NCBI RefSeq assembly: GCF_003122085.1
Contig: NZ_QEXV01000001.1
Location: forward strand, 930,001-994,000
DNA: 64,000 bases
Source: Marinicauda salina
GTDB taxonomy: Bacteria; Pseudomonadota; Alphaproteobacteria; Caulobacterales; Maricaulaceae
Direction of reading: 5' to 3'
In this document: positions 1-8,451 of the stretch, in pieces
How positions within the stretch are numbered: the stretch's first letter is position 1
Layout of the letters: every line of letters starts with the position of its first letter
Program-made: the position numbers and the translations under genes
The notes under the pieces: generated by a model
The model's input: only the letters and a program-made list of their open reading frames with translations
Told to the model about the DNA's origin: nothing
The model's database searches: none

Positions 1-631
1 CGTCATAGAAATAGCTCGCCGTCGGTTCGGCCTCGTCGAGCTGGGTGTAGGCGGCGATGCGCTCGGCGAGCGAGGCGGTGCGCGCGGTGAACGCGAAGCC
101 GTCCTCGGCGAGGCGTTCGGCGTCCGCGAAGCCCGCCGCCCAGGGCAGCGTCCCGTGTTCGCCGTGCGCCATGGCGAGCATCGCCACCGCGCCCGGCGCG
201 CCCACCGAACGGCCGGAGGTCCAGGCCGAGACGAAGTCCAGCGGTTCGCCGGCTTCGTCCAGGAACAGCGTCTCGTCGACGGCGGCCGGCGCCGTTTCGC
301 GGCCGTCATAGACGGTCATCTCGCCGCTTTCGCCGTCATAGCGGACCATGAAGGCGCCGCCGCCGAGTCCGGAGCTCTGGGGCTCCACCAGCCCGAGCAC
401 GGCCTGCACCGCGATCGCCGCATCGACGGCCGATCCGCCCGCGCGCAGCGCGTCGAGACCCGCCTCGACGGCGAGCGGATGGGCGGCGGCGACCATCGCC
501 TCGCGCGGCGTTTCGCCGGCTGCGGCCGCATCTTCGGGCGGGGCGACGGCGCTGGTCTCGGTCTCTCCGCAGGCCGCGAGCGCGAGGGCGAAAACGGCGC
601 CGGCGGCGCGGGGGAACGGGAATCGGATCAT
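1..631 (-). CDS. ggt: gamma-glutamyltransferase, N-terminal 210 residues (gene continues past the window edge)
   Basis: The product would transfer or hydrolyse the gamma-glutamyl group of glutathione and related peptides in the periplasm. The start is the ATG at 631. A lipoprotein-like leader ends in LALAAC, so the protein is probably membrane-anchored. The family hallmarks GGSAVDAAIA (about residues 65-75) and GLGGGAFMV (about 89-97) are present. The C-terminal half, with the autocatalytic Thr and the small subunit, lies outside the window, so activity cannot be judged. The gene is divergent from the P1 peptidase at 704, with 72 bp between the two starts. Family assignment is confident; substrate is not resolved. 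Confidence 0.88.
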   Translation of the reverse strand, partial: MIRFPFPRAAGAVFALALAACGETETSAVAPPEDAAAAGETPREAMVAAAHPLAVEAGLDALRAGGSAVDAAIAVQAVLGLVEPQSSGLGGGAFMVRYDGESGEMTVYDGRETAPAAVDETLFLDEAGEPLDFVSAWTSGRSVGAPGAVAMLAMAHGEHGTLPWAAGFADAERLAEDGFAFTARTASLAERIAAYTQLDEAEPTASYFYD

Positions 632-703
632 GTCGGGGCTTGCTCTCGGCTGTTCAGGCCGCACCATAACGCGGCCGCCGCGCCGGAAAAGGGACGGATC
701 ATC

Positions 704-1684
704 ATGGCTTCGCCGGGACCATCCAACGACCTTACCGACGTCGCCGGCCTCGCGGTCGGGCAGGCCGAGGACGCCGCGGCGCGCACGGGCGTCACCGTCA
801 TTCTCGGCGATGCGCCGGTGGTCGCCGCCGTCGACGTGCGCGGGGGCGGGCCGGGCACGCGCGAAACCGACGCGCTCGCGCCGGGCGGCCTCGTCGAGCG
901 CGCCGACGCGGTCGTGCTGGCGGGCGGTTCGGTCTACGGGCTGGCCGCCGCCGACGCCGTCGCGGCGAAGCTGGGCGCGGCCGGCCGCGGCTTCGCCCTG
1001 ATGGACATGCCCGGCGTCCCGCCCTCGCCGATCGTGCCGGCGGCCATCCTGTTCGATCTCGCCAATGGCGGCGACAAGACCTGGGGCGACGAGCCGCCCT
1101 ATAGACGTCTCGGTGCGGAAGCGTTTGACGCCGTCGGCGGACCGGTGACGCTCGGTCGCGCCGGCGCCGGCTTCGGCGCACAGGCCGGGGCCCATCCCGG
1201 CGGCGCAGGATCGGCGAGCCTGGTGTCATCGGACGGCGCGACGGTCGCCGCGCTGGCGTGCGTCAACAGCTTCGGTTCCGTGACGATGCCCGGATGCGAC
1301 GCCTACTGGGCTTGGCCGCTGGAGATCGACGGCGAGTTCGGCGGCGTTCGGCCGCCGGCCGGCCTCGCCTTCGATCCGGAGGATTGGGGCGCGGCGAAGG
1401 CCGAGGGCGCGCCGCGGGCCAACACCACGCTCGCCGTCGTCGCCACCGACGTCGCGCTCACCCGCGACCAGGCGCGCCGCGTCGCGGTCATGGCCCAGGA
1501 CGGCCTGGCGCGTGCGATCCGGCCCGCCCACGCCCCGTTCGACGGCGACGTCGTGTTCGCGCTGTCGACGGAACGGCGCGCCCTGGCCGAGCCCGCCGCC
1601 TACACCGTCGCGCGGATCGGACAGATGGCGGCCGACTGCCTGGCGCGCGCGATCGCCCGCGGCGTTCACGCCGCGCGCAAATAG
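704..1684 (+). CDS. P1 family peptidase (DmpA/S58-type aminopeptidase-like)
   Basis: This 326-residue protein belongs to the self-processing S58/P1 family, whose members release N-terminal residues from peptides or esters and are made as a proenzyme cut into two chains. Visible family features are GGGPGTRETDAL near residue 47 and VLAGGSVYGL near residue 70. The VNSFGSV stretch near residue 188 is where homologues carry a conserved Asn-containing strand. The ATG at 704 was chosen because GGGACGG lies just upstream and the protein then begins with the usual 'DVAGLAVGQ' segment; the frame stays open further upstream but that part antisenses the ggt gene. No signal peptide is seen, so it is probably cytoplasmic. 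Exact substrate is unknown. Confidence 0.85.
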   Translation: MASPGPSNDLTDVAGLAVGQAEDAAARTGVTVILGDAPVVAAVDVRGGGPGTRETDALAPGGLVERADAVVLAGGSVYGLAAADAVAAKLGAAGRGFALMDMPGVPPSPIVPAAILFDLANGGDKTWGDEPPYRRLGAEAFDAVGGPVTLGRAGAGFGAQAGAHPGGAGSASLVSSDGATVAALACVNSFGSVTMPGCDAYWAWPLEIDGEFGGVRPPAGLAFDPEDWGAAKAEGAPRANTTLAVVATDVALTRDQARRVAVMAQDGLARAIRPAHAPFDGDVVFALSTERRALAEPAAYTVARIGQMAADCLARAIARGVHAARK

Positions 1685-1865
1685 GCCCGGACGCTCGAGG
1701 GAGGCGCCCGGGCCAGGTGGGTAATGCCTTGTCTATGTGGCGTCCGGACCGGCAAGCGGCGTGCGGGGGAGGGACGGGGTGTTCACACCTCGCCAGCCCG
1801 GACAGGGGGAGAACGCGGCGCGGCGCGGGCGGGTTCCCCGCGCGCTGAAGAAAATCCGGCGCGGA

Positions 1866-1991
1866 TCAGATCTCCTCGTCGAGCTCTTCGCCCGCTTCCT
1901 CGAGATCCTGCCCGGCGCCCTGGAGCGTATTGCAGCCGGCCGCGCCGAGCAGCATGAAGACTCCGGCGATCAGCGCAAAAAAGCGTTTCAT
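1866..1991 (-). CDS. small entericidin-like lipoprotein (41 aa)
   Basis: A 41-residue protein with an N-terminal hydrophobic leader and lipobox (GAAGC, Cys at about 19), followed by NTLQGAGQDLEEAGEELDEEI. The pattern C-N-T-x-x-G-x-G-x-D is that of the entericidin A/B family, short cell-envelope lipoproteins often linked to stress or stationary phase. The ATG at 1991 lies 4 bp beyond the stop of the sensor kinase gene, so it is probably the last gene of the nepR-ecfG-kinase transcript and may be under general stress control. That link is inference from position. A similar gene lies at 14552-14683. Confidence 0.72.
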   Translation of the reverse strand: MKRFFALIAGVFMLLGAAGCNTLQGAGQDLEEAGEELDEEI

Positions 1992-1995
1992 GATC

Positions 1996-3861
1996 TCATC
2001 CCTGTTGCGGTCGGGGCGCTGGCCCCTGTTCGCCGTCAACGCCGGGCGCGTCGGAATCGTTCTTCCCCTCGTCGACGGCGAGCGGGAAGCGGACCTCGGC
2101 GACATGGCCGCCGCCCGGCGCCGGGCCGCTTCGGGCCTCGCCGCCGAGCTGGCGGGCGAAGGCGTCGAACAGCGAGCCGCCCACGCCGCGGCGCTTGCCG
2201 GACTTCTTCGTCTCGACGGCGCCGACGCCGTCGTCGACCACGCTCGCGCAGGCCAGCCCGCCCGGACCGGCCTCGACGTCCTCCTCCCAGGGATCGCACA
2301 GCCGCACCCGCACGCTCAGCCGTCCGGAGGCGCGATCGGTGAAAGCGTGCTTGTAGGCGTTGGTCATCGCCTCGGTGACGAACAGGGCGAGCGGGGCGGC
2401 GCGCTCGGCGTCGAGCGCGATGTCGGCGATGTCGGTCTCCAGCGCGACATGGCTCTCGTCGCCGCCGGTCGCGGCGTGCGTCAGCCGGCACAGCTCGTCC
2501 AGGAACGGCTTCAGGCGCACCCGGCCGACATCGCCGGCCTCGTAGAGACTGCGATGCACCAGCGCCAGCGCGTTGATGCGCGTCTGGGCGTCGGCCAGCG
2601 CCCGGCGGCCGGCGGGATCCTCCATGGCGTTCATCTGCAGGTTCAGCAGGCTCGTGATGATCTGGAGATTGTTCTTCACCCGGTGGTGGATCTCCTTGAT
2701 GAGCGTCTGCTTCTGATCGAGGCTCGCCTGCAGCTCCGCGTCGCGTTTCGCGATCGAGCGCGCCATCCAGTCGAAAGTCTCGGAGAGTTCGCGCATCTCG
2801 CCCGGCGCCACGCGCGCCTGCAGCGGGCGGACGCTGTAGCGACCGCGGCCATAGGCCGAGGCCAGGCGGCGCAGATAGGCGAGCCAGCGCAGCACCAGCG
2901 CATCGGTCGCCACCCAGACCGCCGTCAGCGCCAGCAGATACATCGACAGCGGCAGCAGCACCGTACCCGCCAGGTCCAGCCCGGCGAAGGCGATCAGGTC
3001 GGGGGCGGGGCGGGCGGCGAGCGCGTAGAGCGCGCCGCCGAAGAGCGGGGTCAACGCATGCATCACCGCGCGGCCGTCCGGCGCGTCGCGGATGAACCAG
3101 GCGAGGCCGTCCTCGCGCGCCTCGGCGAGGATCTCCGGCGCGATCGGCTGGAGCGGGGCGGCGACCGGGGCGCCGGCGATGCGCCCGCGCGCATCGACCA
3201 GGCCGATCTCGGCGTCGTCGGGCGCCCCCGGCGACGTCTCCGGAAGCGTGGTCCGCACCCCAGCCGCCAGCGCGCCGTCGAACCCGCCGGCCGCGCCGGG
3301 GGCGGCGACGGCGGCGCGGAGGAGCATGCCCGAGCCCGCCGGATCCGGCTCGAATCCGCCGAACGCGACGCCGTCGCCCGGCTGAAGGCGCGCCGCCCAG
3401 CCGGAGTCCCCGGCCGGTCCGGCCGAGCACAGCACCGTTCCGTCGCCGTCGAGGCGCGCCAGGTCGGCGTAGACCGGGTCGACGTCGAGGGCGCGGTCCA
3501 GCGCGCCCTCGCAGCCCGCGACGCCGCCGCGCACCTGGGGATGGCGCGCCAGCGTGCGAAGCTCGGCGCCGACGGTCTCAAGCGCTTCGCGCTCCTCGCG
3601 CGCGGCGATCTGCGCCCGCAGCCCGAGCGCCTCGCGGCGCGCCTCGAGATCGGTCCGGTAATCGAGATAGATCTTGAACACGCTGAGCGCGAGCACCGGC
3701 AGAAGCGCCACGCCCACGACGATCAGCAGGCGCAGCCGCAGTCCGAAGCGGCGTTCGCGGGGATGGGGGAAGAAGGCGTGGTGTTCGCCTTCGGCTTCGC
3801 CCTCGAGAAGCGGCGCCTCAGGAGGCCGATCGCTCGGCCGCGGCCCTGTGGATGTAGTCAA
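1996..3861 (-). CDS. sensor histidine kinase, HisKA_2/HWE type, of the general stress response
   Basis: A membrane sensor kinase of about 621 residues. One transmembrane helix lies near residues 42-62, an extracytoplasmic sensor region of about 225 residues follows, and a second membrane segment lies near 293-320. The phosphoacceptor box EIHHRVKNNLQ is centred near residue 391, and the ATPase domain shows the EAMTNAYKHAF N-box and DDGVGA. The HRVKNN box is typical of HisKA_2 kinases such as PhyK that phosphorylate PhyR, so the likely partner is the PhyR encoded at 4754. The gene overlaps the 3' end of ecfG by 44 bp and the first start candidate is a TTG at 3861; no ATG precedes the first helix, so the start is uncertain. 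Confidence 0.85.
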   Translation of the reverse strand: MTTSTGPRPSDRPPEAPLLEGEAEGEHHAFFPHPRERRFGLRLRLLIVVGVALLPVLALSVFKIYLDYRTDLEARREALGLRAQIAAREEREALETVGAELRTLARHPQVRGGVAGCEGALDRALDVDPVYADLARLDGDGTVLCSAGPAGDSGWAARLQPGDGVAFGGFEPDPAGSGMLLRAAVAAPGAAGGFDGALAAGVRTTLPETSPGAPDDAEIGLVDARGRIAGAPVAAPLQPIAPEILAEAREDGLAWFIRDAPDGRAVMHALTPLFGGALYALAARPAPDLIAFAGLDLAGTVLLPLSMYLLALTAVWVATDALVLRWLAYLRRLASAYGRGRYSVRPLQARVAPGEMRELSETFDWMARSIAKRDAELQASLDQKQTLIKEIHHRVKNNLQIITSLLNLQMNAMEDPAGRRALADAQTRINALALVHRSLYEAGDVGRVRLKPFLDELCRLTHAATGGDESHVALETDIADIALDAERAAPLALFVTEAMTNAYKHAFTDRASGRLSVRVRLCDPWEEDVEAGPGGLACASVVDDGVGAVETKKSGKRRGVGGSLFDAFARQLGGEARSGPAPGGGHVAEVRFPLAVDEGKNDSDAPGVDGEQGPAPRPQQG

Positions 3862-4417
3862 CGAAGTCCTCCGCGCCGCTCGCCGCCGTGTTCTTCGACG
3901 GCGCGAGATCGGCCGAGTCCGAAAGCAGCGCCTCGACGGCGTTGCGCGCCCGGCTGACCCGGCTCTTCACCGTGCCGACGGCGCAGCCGCAGATCTCGGC
4001 GGCTTCCTCGTAGCTGAATCCGCCCGCGCCGACCAGCACGAGCGCCTCGCGCTGCTCCGAGGGGAGCCGATCGAGGGCGCGGCGCAGGTCGTCGAGATCC
4101 ATCGCGCCGTCCTGGGCGCCGTTCGATGTGAGCGCGGCCTCGGGAATCTCGCCGCCGCGCTCGGACTTGCGCCAAGCGCGCCGGCGCTCGGAGTAGAAGT
4201 GATTGCGCAGGATCATGAAGGTCCACGCCCGGATCGAGGTGCCCGGCTTGAACCGGTCCTGCGCTTTCCAGGCCTTGACCAGCGTCTCCTGGACCAGGTC
4301 GTCGGCTTCGACGGGATCGCCGCACAGGCTGCGCGCGAAGGCGCGCAGGTGCGGGATCGCCCCGGTGAGCTCGTCCTGGAAGCTGGGCGCGGCGTCGGCG
4401 TCTTCGCTATCGGCCAT
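3818..4417 (-). CDS. ecfG: RNA polymerase sigma factor EcfG (general stress response)
   Basis: A 199-residue ECF sigma factor. Region 2 is visible as ARSLCGDPVEADDLVQETLV followed by RAWTFMILRNHFYSERRR, and region 4 as LPSEQREALVLVG with the helix-turn-helix YEEAAEICGCAVGTVKSRV. This is the EcfG subgroup that directs transcription of general stress genes from GGAAC-N16/17-CGTT promoters. The ATG at 4417 is preceded by GAGGGCG and overlaps the end of nepR by 11 bp, a translationally coupled arrangement typical of sigma and anti-sigma pairs. The frame is open further upstream but that part duplicates nepR in another frame. Expected control: sequestration by NepR, release by phosphorylated PhyR. 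Confidence 0.95.
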   Translation of the reverse strand: MADSEDADAAPSFQDELTGAIPHLRAFARSLCGDPVEADDLVQETLVKAWKAQDRFKPGTSIRAWTFMILRNHFYSERRRAWRKSERGGEIPEAALTSNGAQDGAMDLDDLRRALDRLPSEQREALVLVGAGGFSYEEAAEICGCAVGTVKSRVSRARNAVEALLSDSADLAPSKNTAASGAEDFVDYIHRAAAERSAS

Positions 4418-4616
4418 CTTCGCGCCCTCCGCTGCGGCGCGACTTCGCCAGCTTGTCGAGCAGCTCCCGGAATTCGTCCGGGACGGGCTCGCTGGCGACG
4501 TCATCATAATACTCGCGGAGACGGTCGCCCAGTGCGCGCCGGCGCGCAATGCGATCCGTAGTTTCCCGGATGGGCGGCGCGCTGTGCTTTTTCGGCTGGT
4601 TTTCCGACATCGACAT
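4407..4616 (-). CDS. nepR: anti-sigma factor NepR
   Basis: A 69-residue protein with the NepR core LGDRLREYYDDVASEPVPDEFRELLDKL in its C-terminal half (read in two helical segments). NepR binds and inactivates EcfG; phosphorylated PhyR, through its sigma-like domain, titrates it away. Start candidates are the ATG at 4616, preceded by GGGAAG at good spacing, and the ATG at 4610. The first is preferred; a still longer version from 4661 runs into the promoter. The gene heads the nepR-ecfG-kinase operon, and its stop overlaps the ecfG start. Confidence 0.93.
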   Translation of the reverse strand: MSMSENQPKKHSAPPIRETTDRIARRRALGDRLREYYDDVASEPVPDEFRELLDKLAKSRRSGGREDGR

Positions 4617-4664
4617 CCGTCGCTTCCCGACCGGCGTTGCTTTCTTCTGCTTACGTATCACCTG

Positions 4665-4690
4665 AACAGGTCTGAATCCGAATTGGTTCC
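4665..4690 (-). promoter_or_regulatory. candidate sigma-EcfG promoter for nepR-ecfG
   Basis: On the minus strand GGAACC (4690-4685) is followed after 16 bp by TGTT (4668-4665), a one-mismatch version of the EcfG consensus GGAAC-N16/17-CGTT. It lies 48 bp before the nepR start, consistent with autoregulation of the stress sigma factor. The -35 box forms one arm of a palindrome with the -35 of the phyR promoter. Confidence 0.6.
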
Positions 4691-4694
4691 TGCC

Positions 4695-4720
4695 GGAACC
4701 ATCGCCCGCGGGCGTCCGTT
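4695..4720 (+). promoter_or_regulatory. sigma-EcfG promoter for phyR
   Basis: GGAACC (4695-4700) and CGTT (4717-4720) are separated by 16 bp, an exact match to the EcfG promoter consensus, 33 bp before the phyR ATG. This predicts that phyR is induced by the sigma factor it releases. Confidence 0.8.
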
Positions 4721-4753
4721 CCGTCCGCGACTGTGCGGCAAAGCGGAATTCCC

Positions 4754-5569
4754 ATGAGTCTTATCGACGAGTTCAGCACGCACCTGCCCTTCCTGCGGCG
4801 TTACGCCCGGGCGCTCACCGGCGATCAGGCCGCCGGCGACGCCCATGTCCGCGCCGCGCTGGAAGCCGCCGCATCCGACGAGATCGGCTGGGATGCCTCG
4901 GCGCCGCCGCGGGTGGCGCTCTACCAGATCTTCCATGCGCTGTGGGCCAGCGGCTCGGCCAATCTGGAACCCGCGGCGCCCCCCGCCGACGGCCCGGACG
5001 CCCGGCTGCAGAATGTGGGTCCGCGCAGCCGGGAGGCGTTGCTGCTCACCGCGATGGAGGGCTTCACCGTCGAGGAGGCCGCGCGCATCCTCGATCTTGA
5101 CGAGGAGGCGACGCGCGCGCTCATCGCGCGGGCCCACGAGGAGATCGAGTCGGACCTCAAGACCGAGGTGCTGGTCATCGAGGACGAGCCGATCATCGCC
5201 GCCGACCTCGAGAACATCGTCGGCGATCTCGGTCACGACGTCGTCGCGATCGCGCGCACCCGCGACGAGGCCGTCTCGGCCGCCCGCGATCTCGAGCCCG
5301 GCCTGGTGCTCGCCGACATCCAGCTCGCCGACGACAGCTCCGGCATCGACGCGGCCAATGCGATCCTCGAGGAGATGTCGGTTCCGGTGATCTTCATCAC
5401 CGCGTTTCCCGAGCGCCTGCTCACCGGCGACCGGCCCGAGCCGGCCTTCCTGATCACCAAGCCCTTCCTGCCCGACGCGGTGAAGGCGGCCGTCGCCCAG
5501 GCGCTGTTCTTCGACGACAGCTCGCGACCGCCGGGCGAGGACGGTCAGGCCGCCGACGCCCGGGTCTGA
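4754..5569 (+). CDS. phyR: response regulator PhyR (anti-anti-sigma)
   Basis: A 271-residue two-domain protein. Residues 1-135 form a sigma-ECF-like domain (LPFLRRYARALTGDQAAGDA, then LLLTAMEGFTVEEAARILDL) that mimics EcfG and binds NepR. Residues about 138-255 form a receiver domain with the acidic pair EDE (about 143-145), phosphoacceptor Asp188 in VLADIQL, Thr in FITAFPE and Lys in ITKPF. Phosphorylation opens the protein so it captures NepR and frees EcfG. The ATG at 4754 is chosen because the conserved domain starts directly after it; a longer form from 4733 adds seven residues without support. It is divergent from nepR-ecfG. Confidence 0.95.
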   Translation: MSLIDEFSTHLPFLRRYARALTGDQAAGDAHVRAALEAAASDEIGWDASAPPRVALYQIFHALWASGSANLEPAAPPADGPDARLQNVGPRSREALLLTAMEGFTVEEAARILDLDEEATRALIARAHEEIESDLKTEVLVIEDEPIIAADLENIVGDLGHDVVAIARTRDEAVSAARDLEPGLVLADIQLADDSSGIDAANAILEEMSVPVIFITAFPERLLTGDRPEPAFLITKPFLPDAVKAAVAQALFFDDSSRPPGEDGQAADARV

Positions 5570-5682
5570 GACCGGTCGGGAGCGCAGGCGAATTCGACGC
5601 AGACGCCGTCTTGCAAAGCCCCCGCCGCGCGGCTAGGTTCCGCGCCTTCCGAGCCGGGCGCGTTCGCGCCGCCCGGCTCCCG

Positions 5683-5759
5683 GCGCCGGTAGCTCAGCTG
5701 GATAGAGCACCAGACTACGAATCTGGGGGTCGGGGGTTCGAATCCTCCCCGGCGCGCCA
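5683..5759 (+). tRNA. tRNA-Arg (anticodon ACG)
   Basis: A 77-nt cloverleaf including the encoded CCA. The acceptor stem GCGCCGG pairs perfectly with CCGGCGC, the D-loop has AGCTCAGCTGGATAGAGC, the anticodon arm is CCAGA-CTACGAA-TCTGG, and the T-arm contains GGTTCGAAT. Anticodon ACG, with A34 modified to inosine, reads CGU, CGC and CGA. Confidence 0.97.
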
Positions 5760-5972
5760 TTCATCTCCTCGACATGACGAAGCAGACGGGCGCGGCGCTT
5801 TGCGCGCCGCGGATCGATCCACACGCCCTGTTTCTCCCGTCGCGTCGACGGCGTCGTCTGAACTCGCACAGTGCGGCGGCGCCCCGCGACGCGGCGCCGG
5901 ACCGTTCGTGACAAATCCAGGATTTCGTGGAGAATAAGACGAGCTCAAAACAGACGCAGGAGGAACGCCGTG

Positions 5973-6689
5973 ATGATTCAATCTTTTCACTCAAGCGCGG
6001 CGACGTTCCTCGCTGCACTGCTTCTCGCCTTCAGCTTTGTTTTTGCAGCGGATTCCGAGGCGCAGGGATCCCCGTCGGCGGGCTTCTGCGCGCTCACGGA
6101 CGAGGCCTTGCTCGCCGAACTCGACGGGGCGTGGAACCTCACGCAGGGCCCGGGGGTCGTCAATGCGGGCTACATGCAGATTCCGTCGCCGCCGCACCCG
6201 CCGGTCCCGGTGACCTTCGAATTCGACCCGGAACGCGGCGTCGTCGACATCGTCGCCGCGGACCTGTCCGACAACATGATCATGTTCGCGTCCGTGCCCT
6301 CGATCGCCGAAGATCTGGCCAGGCTGGCCGAGGAGGGCGCCGAGCCCGGCCCGCCGACCGAGTGTCCGTGGTCGGTCGTTCCGACGCTGATCGGGACGAA
6401 TTTCTACGAACTCGTCGACGATCAATACAGCGGCGGCCACTCGGTCGCGCATCTGTGCAGCGCGGACAGATGGCGCAATCCCGAGCCGGGCGGTTATTAC
6501 GACAGCGAGGACGCGCGGGCGTGGTTCGACCGGAACTGCCAGCGCGAGCGCGCGGACGGCGAGTTGCAGATGACGCTCTATCTGCGCTTCTCCGGTCCCG
6601 ACGCCGGGGCGGGCACGATCTTCTTCTCGGGCGAACAGGACGGATATACGGCCATGGCCGTCGCGCCGGTGACGCTGTCGCGGCGGTGA
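5973..6689 (+). CDS. secreted protein of unknown function
   Basis: A 238-residue protein with a signal peptide: hydrophobic stretch FLAALLLAFSFVFAA ending near residue 27. The mature part has several cysteines (in FCAL, ECPW, HLCS and NCQR), which could form disulfides in the periplasm, and a proline-rich IPSPPHPPVPV segment. No family was recognised. AGGAGG lies 9 nt before the ATG at 5973; the GTG directly before it (5970) is an alternative start with better spacing. The gene stands alone between tRNA-Arg and another unknown membrane protein. Confidence 0.7.
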   Translation: MIQSFHSSAATFLAALLLAFSFVFAADSEAQGSPSAGFCALTDEALLAELDGAWNLTQGPGVVNAGYMQIPSPPHPPVPVTFEFDPERGVVDIVAADLSDNMIMFASVPSIAEDLARLAEEGAEPGPPTECPWSVVPTLIGTNFYELVDDQYSGGHSVAHLCSADRWRNPEPGGYYDSEDARAWFDRNCQRERADGELQMTLYLRFSGPDAGAGTIFFSGEQDGYTAMAVAPVTLSRR

Positions 6690-6784
6690 ACGCAAGTCGG
6701 CGAGCCGTCCGCACCGCAACGCTTTCCTTGACGCCTTGCGCAGGCGCCAAGCGCCGCTAAGCTCGCCCCCGAAGGGGAGGGGGC

Positions 6785-7348
6785 ATGCGGCTCATATTTA
6801 CGATTCTCGGCATTGTGCTGGGCGCGGCGTCGCTGGCGTCGCTGGTGCAGCGCCTCCTTGATGTCGGTCTGGCGCCGCTATCTCGAGAAGTCATTGAATA
6901 CTATCGATGGTTCATGAACGAGATCGTGAGGACCTGGCTTTTTGACTGGTGGGTGTACGTTTTCGACTGGACGGTCGCTCAGTGGCATCTGGACGTTTTT
7001 GCGCTGTGGGTGCTCGCTTTCGGGGCTATATTTCGCGTCTACATGTATGGCAGAAACAAGCTTGATTTCGAAGAAATAGGATATCTAATAATCTTTCTTG
7101 CGACAGCTCCATTCGCTTTCCTCATTATTTTAGTGATGCCGATGTATACATTGATGAAAAACAGAAAACAATTTGAGAAAGAGCATGCCCGCATTGAAGA
7201 AAGTGTGGGGCGAGAACTGCCCTACGATGCGGAATTCTTCATGGCGAACGAACGCCGGAGCGCCTGGCTTGGCATGGCCGCACTGCTCGCGACTCCCGTC
7301 GGCACGGCCGCCTTCTTCATCTGGAACGCGGTTCAACTCGCGCCCTGA
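6785..7348 (+). CDS. membrane protein of unknown function (187 aa)
   Basis: Predicted hydrophobic segments lie at about residues 3-22, 50-62, 70-88, 100-122 and 160-182, with a charged stretch (MKNRKQFEKEHARIEESVG) between the last two. GGGGAGGGGG sits just before the ATG, a strong ribosome binding site. The middle of the gene (about 7020-7200) is visibly richer in A and T than its neighbours, which hints at horizontal acquisition or relaxed selection. No family was recognised. Confidence 0.65.
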   Translation: MRLIFTILGIVLGAASLASLVQRLLDVGLAPLSREVIEYYRWFMNEIVRTWLFDWWVYVFDWTVAQWHLDVFALWVLAFGAIFRVYMYGRNKLDFEEIGYLIIFLATAPFAFLIILVMPMYTLMKNRKQFEKEHARIEESVGRELPYDAEFFMANERRSAWLGMAALLATPVGTAAFFIWNAVQLAP

Positions 7349-7484
7349 CCGCCGGTGCGCCGGGCATCGCCGGCGTCGCGCTGGTCCGGTTGCTACTCCG
7401 CCTTGCATCCGGCCTCGAAACCGGCTGCGATGAGGCTCCCGCCTGACGGCTTCAGCAGTCTCATCGCCATCGAGGACCAACCGG

Positions 7485-8408
7485 ATGGATCCAATTCGCT
7501 TCGACGGCCGGGTGGCCGTGGTCACCGGCGCGGGCGCCGGGCTCGGACGCTCGCACGCGCTGGCGCTCGCCAGCCGCGGCGCGAAGGTCGTGGTCAACGA
7601 TCTCGGCGGCGCGGTCGACGGGACCGGCGCTTCGCAGAGCGCCGCCGAGGCGGTCGTCGCCGAGATCGAGGCCGAAGGCGGCGAGGCCTTCGCCCACGGC
7701 GCCAACGTCACCAGGCCCGACGAGGTCGAGGACATGATCGGCCGGGCGCTGTCGCGCTGGGGCAAGGTCGACATCCTGGTCAACAACGCCGGCATCCTGC
7801 GCGACAAGTCCTTCGCCAAGATGAGCCTGGAGGATTTCCGCGCCGTCCTCGACGTCCATCTCTGGGGCTCGGTGGTGTGTACGAAGGCGGTCTGGGAGCC
7901 GATGCGCGAAGCCCAGTACGGCCGCATCGCGATGACCAGCTCGTCGTCGGGCCTCTACGGCAATTTCGGCCAGTCGAACTACGGCGCGGCGAAGATGGGC
8001 CTTGTCGGGCTGATGAACGTGCTCCACCTCGAGGGGCAGAAGTACGGCATCCGCGTGAACACGCTCGCGCCGACGGCGCGCACGCGCATGACCGAGGGGC
8101 TGATCCCCGAGGAGGCCGCCCAACTCATGACCCCCGAATCCGTCACCGCCGGGCTGGTCTATCTCGTCAGCGAGGACGCGCCCGCGCGCGCGATCCTGTG
8201 CGCCGGGGCGGGCGGCTACGCGGCGACGAAGATCTACGAGACGCCGGGGATCTACCTGCCGCCCGAGGAGCAGACCCCGGAGAACGTGGCGAAGAATTTC
8301 GACCGCATCACCGCCGCCGAGGGCCAGCAGGAGTTCGAACAGGGCGGCCAGCAGACGTTCAAGTTCGTCGAGTACGCCGCGAAGCATCTCGGCGTTAAGC
8401 TGGGCTGA
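7485..8408 (+). CDS. SDR-family oxidoreductase, 3-hydroxyacyl-CoA dehydrogenase-like
   Basis: A 307-residue short-chain dehydrogenase of the type found in peroxisomal multifunctional enzyme 2. The nucleotide-binding motif [12 protein letters not shown] is near residue 15, NNAG near residue 100, a catalytic Ser in TSSSSGLYG, and Tyr166 with Lys170 in the YGAAK motif. The 'GRSHA' sequence and the VNDLGG after the second strand are typical of the subfamily that oxidises 3-hydroxyacyl-CoA with NAD+. A C-terminal tail of about 60 residues follows the fold. The thiolase at 8452 follows after 43 bp, so the pair probably works in consecutive beta-oxidation steps. Confidence 0.88.
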   Translation: MDPIRFDGRVAVVTGAGAGLGRSHALALASRGAKVVVNDLGGAVDGTGASQSAAEAVVAEIEAEGGEAFAHGANVTRPDEVEDMIGRALSRWGKVDILVNNAGILRDKSFAKMSLEDFRAVLDVHLWGSVVCTKAVWEPMREAQYGRIAMTSSSSGLYGNFGQSNYGAAKMGLVGLMNVLHLEGQKYGIRVNTLAPTARTRMTEGLIPEEAAQLMTPESVTAGLVYLVSEDAPARAILCAGAGGYAATKIYETPGIYLPPEEQTPENVAKNFDRITAAEGQQEFEQGGQQTFKFVEYAAKHLGVKLG

Positions 8409-8451
8409 GCCCGAACCCGCATCGTTCCAACGGCTCGAAGGAGCATCCCCC

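Noticed and set aside
155-703. Upstream extension of the P1 peptidase frame
   Set aside because: It runs antisense to ggt, has no ribosome binding site at its first ATG, and the conserved protein begins at 704.
1684-1714. Hairpin after the P1 peptidase gene (GGCCCGG...CCGGGCC)
   Set aside because: No T-run follows and the loop is long; GC-rich chance pairing is as likely as a terminator.
1930-3957. 675-codon plus-strand frame antisense to the stress sensor kinase
   Set aside because: Shadow frame with low-complexity Arg/Ala composition; the kinase on the other strand has clear catalytic boxes.
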